This document shows, piece by piece, positions 1 through 6,441 of a stretch of DNA of 24,069 nucleotides. The notes beneath the pieces are model-generated. The model saw only the letters and a list, made by a program, of their open reading frames with translations. It did no database searches and was not told the DNA's origin. How positions within the stretch are numbered: the stretch's first letter is position 1; each line of letters begins with the position of its first letter. The position numbers and the translations under genes are program-made. The stretch is from UBA12026 sp035291405 (GTDB lineage Bacteria; Patescibacteriota; Microgenomatia; UBA8517): positions 1 to 24,069 of the forward strand of contig DATDSD010000010.1 in NCBI GenBank assembly GCA_035291405.1, written 5' to 3'.

Positions 1-39
1 GAACAACTTCAGGAGGCTATCAAAGCATTAAACTTATAA
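1..39 (+). CDS. C-terminal tail of a gene entering from the left edge (partial)
   Basis: Frame 1 is open from the first base and reads EQLQEAIKALNL followed by TAA at 37-39. The tail looks like an amphipathic helix. Its stop overlaps the stop of the release-factor gene on the other strand, an arrangement seen at several other convergent pairs here. With only 12 codons the identity cannot be judged, and chance is possible. Confidence 0.3.
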   Translation, partial: EQLQEAIKALNL

Positions 40-765
40 CGACTTTGTAAGCTCGATAACTTTGTCAAGATTTCCATCGACGATTGTTTCTAGATTTCCC
101 CAACTCTTTCCAATTCTATGATCTGTAATTCTGTCTTGTGGAAAATTATATGTTCTTATTTTTTCACTTCTTTTACCAGTTCCAATTGCACTTCTATAAC
201 CTGCAATAGTTTTTAACTTCTCTTCTTCCTCACGTTCCCAAAGTTTGGAACGAAGTAGTGAGAGGGCTATAAGTCTATTTTGTTCTTGGAACCTTTCTTC
301 CCTTGATTGGACTACAATTCCAGTTGGAATATGCCTTAATCTTACTGCTGTTGCCACTTTATTTACATTCTGTCCTCCATGCCCTCCTGCTGTTGTAAAT
401 TGCCACTCAAGGTCACTTGGGTTAATTTGCACGTCAGAATCTTTAACTTCAGGCAACACTACTACTGTTGCTGTTGAAGTATGGATTCTGCCTCTTTTTT
501 CAGTTGTTGGAACTCTTTGTACTCTGTGAACTCCTGATTCATTTTTAAGATCATCAAAAACATTTGATCCTACAATTTTTAATGTTAAATCATCAACCTG
601 ATACATTTTCCAGTTTTTCTTTGTAGCAAATCTAGAATACATACGAAGAAGGTCAGCCCCCCAAAGTTTAGCTTCATCTCCTCCTGTTGCACCACGAATT
701 TCCAAGTATGCTGTTTGATTAGTAGGGTACATATATAGTGTTTTATACCTAAAACTATTTATCAA
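34..765 (-). CDS. prfA: Peptide chain release factor 1, short form lacking domain 1
   Basis: Class I release factor that reads UAA/UAG and triggers peptidyl-tRNA hydrolysis on the ribosome. The codon-reading tripeptide is the RF1-type PxT (P86-T87-T88 in RVPTTEKRGRIHTS), not the SPF of RF2. The catalytic GGQ is at about residues 130-132 (GGHGGQNVNK), followed by the usual basic helix and the TYNFPQDRITDHRIG signature. The protein is 243 aa against about 360 aa for typical RF1: the N-terminal helical domain 1 is absent, and the conserved YLEIRGATGGDEA segment starts at residue 20. An in-frame TAA at 784-786 blocks any longer version. The start is TTG at 765, overlapping the rpmE stop by 11 bp, or ATG at 732. 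It is last in a minus-strand series after hisS, eamA and rpmE. The identity is firm; the start is not. Confidence 0.92.
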   Translation of the reverse strand: MINSFRYKTLYMYPTNQTAYLEIRGATGGDEAKLWGADLLRMYSRFATKKNWKMYQVDDLTLKIVGSNVFDDLKNESGVHRVQRVPTTEKRGRIHTSTATVVVLPEVKDSDVQINPSDLEWQFTTAGGHGGQNVNKVATAVRLRHIPTGIVVQSREERFQEQNRLIALSLLRSKLWEREEEEKLKTIAGYRSAIGTGKRSEKIRTYNFPQDRITDHRIGKSWGNLETIVDGNLDKVIELTKSL

Positions 766-1072
766 TAGTTTTGCGAAGTTCTGTTAATGTGTCAGGTCTA
801 TCCAACTCTTCCTGAATTCTTTTTTCTCGTTTTAATTTTCTTTTTTCAGCCTTACTTACATTCTTTTGTGATTTTGCAGTTACTCTTTGTTTGAACTTTT
901 CAACTCGTCCGGTTGTATCCAAGAACTTCATCTGACCGGTGTAAAAAGGATGACACTTGGAACAAACTTCAACGTTAATTGTTGGAACTGTTGCTCCAAC
1001 AACAAAAGTATTGCCACAGGCACAGGTTACCTTGCAGTCGTCAAACCATTTTGGATGTATTGCTGTTTTCAT
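755..1072 (-). CDS. rpmE: 50S ribosomal protein L31, zinc-binding type, with C-terminal extension
   Basis: Large-subunit protein L31 of the Cys-containing (zinc) class. The N-terminus MKTAIHPKW matches the family start. Zinc ligands are C17, C19, C37 and C40 (CACGN and CSKCHPFYTG), and the TGRVEKFKQR block closes the core. The core ends near residue 65, whereas the gene runs to 105 aa. The last 40 residues are a strongly charged Lys/Arg/Glu-rich helix (KAEKRKLKREKRIQEELDR) absent from textbook L31. The gene starts 7 bp after the EamA stop and overlaps the prfA start, so the genes are probably co-transcribed. In many bacteria rpmE also neighbours prfA, which supports both calls. Confidence 0.96.
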   Translation of the reverse strand: MKTAIHPKWFDDCKVTCACGNTFVVGATVPTINVEVCSKCHPFYTGQMKFLDTTGRVEKFKQRVTAKSQKNVSKAEKRKLKREKRIQEELDRPDTLTELRKTIDK

Positions 1073-1079
1073 ATTCTAT

Positions 1080-1994
1080 TTATGAGACTGAATTATACCG
1101 CCTTTTTTTAATCTCGGCAATGCCTACTCCAATAATTGCCACAACGGCACCCAGGCTTAATTGTGTAGTTATTTTATCTCCCAGAAGAATAAGTGCTGCC
1201 ATTGCAGAAATTGCTGGGTGGATATAGGCAAAAAGTGCAGCCTCTGAAAGTTCAATTGTTTTTAGAGCCATATTGTCAAGCCAGTAGGCAATCGTACCTG
1301 ATACTAAAGCCATATATATAACTCCCAAATGATAAACAGGTCTAATCTCAGCAAGTAATGATAAGTCGTTTGTAAAAGATTTGGAAAACAATACAAATGG
1401 AGCAAGCGTTACAAAACCGACGATAAAGGACCAATTGACAAGAAATAGAGGGGGAATGTTTTCTCTCATCAATTTTTTAACCAAAAGTCCGGAAGTTGCA
1501 CCACAAATTAAGGAACCAAAGATTAATAAGTTACCAAGTAGCCTTTGTTCGCCTTGGCCGTTATGTGAAATTGGTTCAAGGGCGATTATAAGGGATCCAA
1601 AAAATGCGATAGCAATTCCTATTTTTTCCTTTGTGGTTACATGTTCTTTCAAAAAAAACGCTCCCATAGAAATCATCAGAAGCGGACCAAACAACGACAA
1701 AAGACTCATATCTAGAAGAGTAGTTTTATCTGTTCCTAAAAACAAAAGTCCAAGTGTTGCGGTCGAATTTAAAAAACCATAAAGAAGTAATAACCAGAAA
1801 TTTTTCTTGATGTTATACAATTTAGGAATTAAAAAAGGTAGTGCAAAGATAGAAGCTATAAAAAATCTGTAGGTAACAAAAAGAAGTGGGGGAATACCAG
1901 TTAAAGTTAATTTAATAACAGGACCAGCAATTCCCCAAATTAGGGCAACACCAAGAAGCATTAAATAAGCCTTTACGCGAGGAGTAATTTGCAT
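1080..1994 (-). CDS. EamA/DMT-family inner-membrane transporter
   Basis: Ten-helix drug/metabolite transporter fold made of two EamA repeats. Repeat 1 begins with AYLMLLGVALIWGIAGPVIK and continues through TYRFFIASIFALPFL. Repeat 2 begins near LLGNLLIFGSLICGATSGLL and ends with LSLGAVVAIIGVGIAEI. The length of 304 aa is normal. Family members export amino acids, nucleosides or other metabolites; the substrate cannot be read from sequence. The start ATG lies inside the end of hisS (22 bp overlap in another frame) and rpmE follows after 7 bp, so translation is probably coupled within one operon. No functional tie to hisS or rpmE is evident beyond position. Confidence 0.88.
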   Translation of the reverse strand: MQITPRVKAYLMLLGVALIWGIAGPVIKLTLTGIPPLLFVTYRFFIASIFALPFLIPKLYNIKKNFWLLLLYGFLNSTATLGLLFLGTDKTTLLDMSLLSLFGPLLMISMGAFFLKEHVTTKEKIGIAIAFFGSLIIALEPISHNGQGEQRLLGNLLIFGSLICGATSGLLVKKLMRENIPPLFLVNWSFIVGFVTLAPFVLFSKSFTNDLSLLAEIRPVYHLGVIYMALVSGTIAYWLDNMALKTIELSEAALFAYIHPAISAMAALILLGDKITTQLSLGAVVAIIGVGIAEIKKRRYNSVS

Positions 1995-3226
1995 ACATTA
2001 TCAATTGTAAGTGTTTTTTGTTCTTTTGTCTTCATGTTTTTAAGTGTTACAGTATTGTTTTTTACCTCGTCCTGCCCAACGATTATTACATAAGGGATTT
2101 GTTTTTTGTCTGCATATTTAAGCTGTTTATCAAGCTTTTCAATACTTGGAAATAGTTCCGTAGATATGTTTTTGAGTCGTAATGTCTTTGTAATTTCAAT
2201 TGAATTTGATAAATAATTGGCATCGAAAACAGTAACTAAGACCTTAGTACCTAAATTTGCTGTTGGGACCAATCTTAATTCTTTTGCAGCCTCAACCATT
2301 CTATCGAATCCAAAAGCAATTCCTACTGCAGGTATATCCGTTCCACTTAATTGGCCAATGAGTTTATCGTATCTTCCGCCACCACCAAACGAACCAATTG
2401 AATATTCAGGGATTATTACCTCAAATATCATGCCTGTATAATAATCAAGGCCTCTTGCTAAAAATGGAGAAAACTCAATTGCATTTTCTGGTACTCCAAG
2501 ATTGACCGATAATCTAATTATTTCCTCTAAATTTTCAGTTTTTTGAGCATTTTTAATATCATTTAATGCATTTTCTGACTCTTTGCTGGTTAATCCTTTA
2601 TCGATTAGTTCATTCTTAACATCGTTTTCTGACTTTTTATCTAGTTTATCTATCGTTTGAATTATTGAAAGAATATCAATTTTGTCGGTTTTATATTTGT
2701 CTAGTATGCTAAATAGTATCTTCCTATCATTAATTTTTAAGATTATATTTTTAAAACCTACATTTTTAAACGCAAAATAAGTAACAGCAATAATTTCTGC
2801 GTCAGCAATAGGGGAAGTACTACCAAAAATATCAGGATCACATTGGGTGAATTCACGATATCTTCCCTTTTGAGGTTTATCTGCTCTAAAAACATTTTGA
2901 ATTTGGTATCGTCTAAAGTATTTAGGTAAGTCTTGATATTGAGACAAAACTCTAGCAGTAGGTACAGTTTGGTCATATCTTAGACCCAATTTTCTTCCAC
3001 CTCTGTCATCAAATGTGTAGACAAGTTTATCTGCCTCTTTTCCATATTTACCAAGAAGCAAATTTGCATATTCTAAAGTTGGGGTTTCAAGTGGCTCAAA
3101 CCCAAATATTTCAAAAGTATCCTTGATTTTTGCTGCAATATAATCTCTAACCCGTTTTTCTTCGGGCAAAAAATCTCTAAATCCTTTTAAATTTATTATC
3201 TTATTCATATTTTTTAATTTTAACAT
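1973..3226 (-). CDS. hisS: Histidine--tRNA ligase
   Basis: Class II aminoacyl-tRNA synthetase that charges tRNA-His. Motif 1 lies around residues 40-52 (FGFEPLETPTLE), motif 2 around 113-135 (FRADKPQKGRYREF then QCDPDIFG), the histidine-specific block is ARGLDYYTGMIFEV, and motif 3 includes GGGGRYDKL and GIAFGFDRM. A C-terminal anticodon-binding domain follows from about residue 325. The length of 417 aa is normal. Two starts are possible: ATG at 3226, which has a TATAAA just 5 bp upstream, or ATG at 3208 (MNKIINLKGFRDFLP), which fits the family start better. The gene sits 34 bp behind tRNA-His on the same strand, so substrate and enzyme may share a transcript. Confidence 0.97.
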   Translation of the reverse strand: MLKLKNMNKIINLKGFRDFLPEEKRVRDYIAAKIKDTFEIFGFEPLETPTLEYANLLLGKYGKEADKLVYTFDDRGGRKLGLRYDQTVPTARVLSQYQDLPKYFRRYQIQNVFRADKPQKGRYREFTQCDPDIFGSTSPIADAEIIAVTYFAFKNVGFKNIILKINDRKILFSILDKYKTDKIDILSIIQTIDKLDKKSENDVKNELIDKGLTSKESENALNDIKNAQKTENLEEIIRLSVNLGVPENAIEFSPFLARGLDYYTGMIFEVIIPEYSIGSFGGGGRYDKLIGQLSGTDIPAVGIAFGFDRMVEAAKELRLVPTANLGTKVLVTVFDANYLSNSIEITKTLRLKNISTELFPSIEKLDKQLKYADKKQIPYVIIVGQDEVKNNTVTLKNMKTKEQKTLTIDNVCKLLLA

Positions 3227-3260
3227 ATTTATTTATATGTAATTCTTAAGTGTTTTTTAG

Positions 3261-3333
3261 GGTGGGGGAGGGGGAATGATCCCCTGACTTCGGCTCCACA
3301 AGCCGACGTGTTTCCAACTACACTACCTCCACC
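3261..3333 (-). tRNA. tRNA-His (GTG)
   Basis: Folded by eye on the minus strand. The anticodon arm TCGGC-TTGTGGA-GCCGA is perfect and gives anticodon GTG. The D arm is GTGT-AGTTGGAA-ACAC. The acceptor GTGGAGG/CCCCCAC has one A-C mismatch (5-68). The extra 5' G (3333) opposite discriminator C (3261) is the G-1:C73 identity pair specific to tRNA-His. The T arm is AGGGG-ATCATTC-CCCCT, so the usual U54/A58 pair appears as A54/U58. CCA is not encoded. The gene lies directly upstream of hisS on the same strand. Confidence 0.93.
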
Positions 3334-3337
3334 AAAC

Positions 3338-3369
3338 AAAAAATCCCGTTTGTCAAAACAAACGAGATT
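3338..3369 (-). terminator. Rho-independent terminator-like hairpin before tRNA-His
   Basis: On the minus strand a 12-bp stem with one mismatch (arms 3358-3369 and 3342-3353, 4-nt loop) is followed by a T-rich run. It ends only 4 bp before the tRNA. It could stop transcripts from the RNA locus upstream, or be a leader element that decides read-through into tRNA-His and hisS. Confidence 0.65.
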
Positions 3370-3382
3370 AGGCTTTAAAAAT

Positions 3383-3405
3383 AAAAAAGACCGCTAACCG
3401 CGGTC
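3383..3405 (-). terminator. Rho-independent terminator of the RNA locus
   Basis: Minus-strand hairpin GACCGC-GGTTA-GCGGTC (3405-3389) followed by TTTTTT and a further T-rich stretch. It is a GC-rich stem in very AT-rich surroundings, hence a convincing intrinsic terminator. Confidence 0.82.
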
Positions 3406-3567
3406 AAAATTAATTATTAATTTCCATCTCTACTTTGCGGTGACAATGGTTGGTGTCTTTTTACGCTTTTCCCTGCGTCCTCGATTTTGCGAGGCTCCTT
3501 GTATCGCGTGACTGATACTTATGACGTTCTTTTAAGAACGACTGTCAACACTTTTGTGCTGTCATAA
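3389..3567 (-). ncRNA. Putative structured small RNA locus
   Basis: No open frame, but hairpins follow one another on the minus strand. At 3567-3519 a 7-bp outer stem (TTATGAC/GTCATAA) encloses two hairpins, CAGCAC-AAAA-GTGTTG and CGTTCTT-AA-AAGAACG. After it come GTATC/GATAC (3518-3501), CCTCG/CGAGG (3494-3479), ACGC/GCGT (3478-3463) and GACA/TGTC (3457-3442), then the terminator hairpin. A promoter-like TTGACA (3547-3542) with CATAAG 18 bp on would give an RNA of about 125 nt. Features of tmRNA, RNase P RNA, SRP RNA and common riboswitches were looked for and not seen. It could instead be the structured 3' region of the gene ending at 3590. Confidence 0.45.
3518..3547 (-). promoter_or_regulatory. 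Candidate promoter for the RNA locus
   Basis: TTGACA at 3547-3542, an 18-bp spacer, then CATAAG at 3523-3518 (4 of 6 to the -10 consensus). It overlaps the first hairpin cluster, so the match may be fortuitous. Confidence 0.4.
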
Positions 3568-3589
3568 CGGATGTATTAAAATGTAAGGG

Positions 3590-4465
3590 CTATTTTACAG
3601 CAAAAATACTTCTGATGTCAAATTTATCGCCATTAGAAAGTCCAACTAATATGATATTTTGTCCGATTTCAAGGCTTTTTATGTCTGGACCATTCCATTT
3701 TTTAGGAAGACTTATATTATTTATTTTTGTTTTTGATAAGTCCTCAATTGTTATTTTTTTTGCTTCAAATTTATTCTCTTCAATGGGAGAGGTAATCAGA
3801 AGTCTTTGGGTTTTTAAGACTTTATTTCCATTTACAAATCCCATTGCAATTATGTAGTCTCCAATTGCTAAATCTGTTGATTTAACTTCAATATTCTTTT
3901 TGAGTGTGTTAATAAATTTTGTCTCTTCTAGTAGGGAAATTTGTTTTATATCTCCCTCCCCGTCTTTTATTTGGATTGTTCCACTTGAAATATCTGTAAT
4001 TGTACCTACATATGCTATTGGCTTTTTTGTTAAATCAGTATTTTCCTCTACTGACTTTGCAAACTCTGTTGAATAAACCAAGTTTATTTTAGCCTCACTT
4101 GATTGGCCGAGGCTGTTGAAACCAAGGACCTTAATTTCGCTTAGAGCTGCAGGTAATACCACGTCGATCTCAAATGATCCATCATCAGTAGATTTTGTTA
4201 AAAAGTCCTTTTCATTAGTAATTACTAAAACATCTGAATTGGGATCTGTTAGACCTGAAAATGAAACTTCGTCTTTATAAATAACATCAAAATCATTTAA
4301 ATTCTCAAGAGTTATTGAAAGGTCTGTTTTTAATTGTGGAGTAGGTTGGGGGGAATTGATTGGTGCATTTTTCTTGAAAATTTTAGCAAGCCTCCAAGCA
4401 CCAAATGCAAAAATGATTCCGATGGTGACACCAGCCAGTATGGCCAAAAAAGTTTCTTTCCTCAT
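3590..4465 (-). CDS. Membrane-anchored protein with Ig-like domain and C-terminal beta domain
   Basis: No named family is certain. Residues 6-28 form one hydrophobic helix (FLAILAGVTIGIIFAFGAW) followed by basic KIFKK, so the protein is probably an N-in anchored extracytoplasmic protein. A Pro-rich linker (NSPQPTPQ) leads into an Ig-like segment at about 45-130, with the repeating pattern of bacterial Ig or carboxypeptidase-regulatory-like domains (VIYKDEVSFSGLTDPNSDV and DDGSFEIDVVLP). From about 150 on, AYVGTITDISSGTIQIKDGE and DLAIGDYIIAMGFVNGNKVL resemble the DUF5666/OB-like beta repeats of secreted proteins. It is divergent from the 4535 gene with 69 bp between start codons. The role is unknown; surface or envelope is an inference. 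Confidence 0.75.
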   Translation of the reverse strand: MRKETFLAILAGVTIGIIFAFGAWRLAKIFKKNAPINSPQPTPQLKTDLSITLENLNDFDVIYKDEVSFSGLTDPNSDVLVITNEKDFLTKSTDDGSFEIDVVLPAALSEIKVLGFNSLGQSSEAKINLVYSTEFAKSVEENTDLTKKPIAYVGTITDISSGTIQIKDGEGDIKQISLLEETKFINTLKKNIEVKSTDLAIGDYIIAMGFVNGNKVLKTQRLLITSPIEENKFEAKKITIEDLSKTKINNISLPKKWNGPDIKSLEIGQNIILVGLSNGDKFDIRSIFAVK

Positions 4466-4475
4466 GACGCTTGCT

Positions 4476-4505
4476 AATATACGGTTAAAAGTGCCCTCTT
4501 GTCAA
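4476..4505 (-). promoter_or_regulatory. Promoter of the 4465-3590 gene
   Basis: TTGACA at 4505-4500, 18-bp spacer, TATATT at 4481-4476. Only 10 bp separate the -10 box from the ATG, predicting a leader of about 4 nt. Its -35 box shares five bases with the -35 of the opposite promoter. Confidence 0.7.
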
Positions 4506-4527
4506 GAAAGGGTATTTAGGATATAAA
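4499..4527 (+). promoter_or_regulatory. Promoter of the MBL-like gene (leaderless)
   Basis: TTGTCA at 4499-4504, exactly 17 bp, then TATAAA at 4522-4527. The GTG start codon begins 8 bp after the -10 box, so the expected transcription start falls on or next to it. Confidence 0.75.
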
Positions 4528-4534
4528 TTGTCTT

Positions 4535-5035
4535 GTGGAGATAACTTACAAAAATAATGAATTTAGGATTAAGGGGAGGACTGGAATATTATATTCTAAA
4601 CCCAACGGAGTACTAATAGAATCATCCGATGCAACAAATTCGAAGGAACTTTCTGGTGCCGGTGAATATGAAGTATCTGGAATTTCTGTGATTGGAATAC
4701 AGACAGAAGAGAGAAATGTCTTTATTTATGAAGTTGATAGCTTACGTATTTGTAATTTAGGTAAACTAACAAAAAAATTAACAGACACCAAACTCTCACT
4801 TCTTGGGGATATTGATGTTTTGCTTCTACCCATATGTTCTTCATCTATTGAAATGATGCAACAGGTTGAAAGTTACTATGTAATCCCGTTTGGCAATAAA
4901 GGAAGTGATGACTTGGAAAAATTCTTAAAAGAAAGTGGTCTCTTGGTTGAGAGACTTCCCAAGTTTAGTTTTAAGAAAGGAGAAATTATTGAAGAATCTC
5001 CTACTCAAATAATTGTATTAGAGAGTAAGAATTAG
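4535..5035 (+). CDS. Metallo-beta-lactamase-fold (UlaG-like) protein without metal ligands
   Basis: The frame of an MBL-fold hydrolase of the Lactamase_B_3/UlaG type is recognisable: N-terminal MEITY strand, GAGEYEVSGISVIGI, the strand FIYEVDSLRICNLG, DIDVLLLPI, YYVIPFG, and the C-terminal LEKFLKESGL...LPKFSFKKGE. Active relatives carry an HxHxDH motif early on and a His-Leu-Gly-Asp-x-Gly-His stretch where this protein has NLGKLTK. No such His/Asp cluster remains, and 166 aa is short because the metal-site segment is missing. Catalysis is therefore unlikely; a structural or regulatory role is inferred. The GTG start at 4535 matches the family N-terminus and sits directly behind a strong promoter. 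It is divergent from the anchored Ig-like protein; dnaB follows 73 bp on. Confidence 0.75.
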   Translation: MEITYKNNEFRIKGRTGILYSKPNGVLIESSDATNSKELSGAGEYEVSGISVIGIQTEERNVFIYEVDSLRICNLGKLTKKLTDTKLSLLGDIDVLLLPICSSSIEMMQQVESYYVIPFGNKGSDDLEKFLKESGLLVERLPKFSFKKGEIIEESPTQIIVLESKN

Positions 5036-5041
5036 AAGATA

Positions 5042-5074
5042 CTTGCCCTAAAATTGATTATGATAGGGGGTAAG
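5042..5074 (+). promoter_or_regulatory. Imperfect hairpin in the dnaB leader
   Basis: CTTGCCCT (5042-5049) can pair with GGGGGTAAG near 5066-5074, using two G-U pairs, across an AT-rich loop. No T-run follows on either strand, so it is not a standard terminator. It lies in the 73-bp gap before dnaB, which lacks an obvious -10 box near its ATG. Confidence 0.25.
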
Positions 5075-5108
5075 AGAAAAATAAAAACCTGCCTCACGTT
5101 TTTAGATT

Positions 5109-6440
5109 ATGCTTAATAATGATACTAATCAAATCCGTATACCGCCACATAGCCAAGAAGCGGAACAAAGTGTCTTGGGTGCCCTTCTCCTAGATAAAGA
5201 TGCTGTAATAGCTGTAGCTGAATTTTTACTTTCGGAAGACTTCTATGATGAAAGACACAAGGAAATTTACGAAGCAATACTAACTCTTTTTGAAGAGAGA
5301 TCGGCAGTTGATGTTTTAACTGTTTCAAATAAATTAAAGAAAAATAAATCATTAAAAAAAGTTGGAGGCGCATCGTATCTAACAGACATAGCCAATATGG
5401 TTCCTACCGCTGCCCACGTAGAGCATTATGGAAAGATTGTAAAAGACCTATCAGTTAAGAGAGCATTAATGAAAGCTGCTTCAAGACTTGTTGATTTTTC
5501 AGCAGATGAAGGAATAACATCAGGAGAACTTTTGGATAGGGCTGAAGCTGAAGTTTTTTCACTTACCCAAAAACATTTAACTAAAGCTTTTACTTCCGTT
5601 CGTGATACTTTAGCTGAGAGTTTTGATAGACTTGATGAACTTCATAAACAAGGAGAAGGACTAAGAGGTATTTCAACAGGATTTGAAAGTTTAGATAATG
5701 CTCTTGCAGGAATGCAGAAAAGTAACTTAATAATTTTGGCGGCAAGGCCAGGTATTGGAAAAACATCATTTGCCTTAGGTATTGCTCAAAATGCAGCAGT
5801 TGCCAACAAGAAAAATGTTGGTTTTTTCTCACTTGAAATGAGCAAGGAAGAGTTGGTTGATAGGCTTCTTGTATCTCAAGCTGATATAGATGCATGGAGA
5901 TTAAAAACGGGAAAATTGACGGAAGAAGACTTTACAAAATTATCAAATGCCATGGGTGTTTTGGCAGAAGCTCCTCTTTTTATAGACGATACGCCAGCTC
6001 TTTCAGTTCTTGAGATGAGAACAAAAGCAAGAAGACTGCAGGTAGAACATGGACTTGACCTAATTGTTATAGATTATCTTCAACTTGCAAGAAGCAGACA
6101 ACTGGAAAATAGGGTACAAGAAGTTTCTGAAATTTCACAAGGGTTTAAAAATCTAGCAAGAGAATTAAAAGTTCCAGTTCTTGCCCTTTCGCAGTTATCA
6201 AGAGGTGTGGAACAAAGGGGAACCAGAAAACCTCAACTTTCAGACCTCAGAGAGTCTGGATCAATTGAACAGGATGCCGATGTTGTCATGTTTCTTTGGA
6301 AAGAAAATGAAGACGATAATGAGAATATAGTTTTAGATATAGCCAAACACAGAAATGGTCCACTTGCTTCAGTGCAATTATACTTCAAGGGAGATAGAAT
6401 CAAGTTCTATCCACGAGATACAAAACATACAACCAAATGA
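5109..6440 (+). CDS. dnaB: Replicative DNA helicase DnaB
   Basis: Hexameric 5'-3' helicase of the replication fork. The N-terminal domain starts with the typical IPPHSQEAEQSVLGALL and covers about residues 10-115. The RecA-like ATPase domain follows: STGFESLDNALAGMQ, Walker A ARPGIGKT (about 212-219), FFSLEMSKEEL, Walker B LIVIDYLQL, and the arginine-finger region LSQLSRGVEQRGTRKPQLSDL with SGSIEQDADVVMFL. The length of 443 aa is normal and no intein is present, although dnaB is a frequent intein host and a LAGLIDADG gene lies 1 bp beyond its stop on the other strand. No Shine-Dalgarno sequence is visible before the ATG. It ends in TGA, supporting UGA as a real stop here. Confidence 0.98.
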   Translation: MLNNDTNQIRIPPHSQEAEQSVLGALLLDKDAVIAVAEFLLSEDFYDERHKEIYEAILTLFEERSAVDVLTVSNKLKKNKSLKKVGGASYLTDIANMVPTAAHVEHYGKIVKDLSVKRALMKAASRLVDFSADEGITSGELLDRAEAEVFSLTQKHLTKAFTSVRDTLAESFDRLDELHKQGEGLRGISTGFESLDNALAGMQKSNLIILAARPGIGKTSFALGIAQNAAVANKKNVGFFSLEMSKEELVDRLLVSQADIDAWRLKTGKLTEEDFTKLSNAMGVLAEAPLFIDDTPALSVLEMRTKARRLQVEHGLDLIVIDYLQLARSRQLENRVQEVSEISQGFKNLARELKVPVLALSQLSRGVEQRGTRKPQLSDLRESGSIEQDADVVMFLWKENEDDNENIVLDIAKHRNGPLASVQLYFKGDRIKFYPRDTKHTTK

Positions 6441-6441
6441 T

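Noticed and set aside
3389..3567. T-box riboswitch for hisS, or c-di-GMP-I riboswitch
   Set aside because: No AGGGTGG-type T-box sequence or specifier loop is visible, and only a few bases (GGACGCA) resemble the c-di-GMP-I core.
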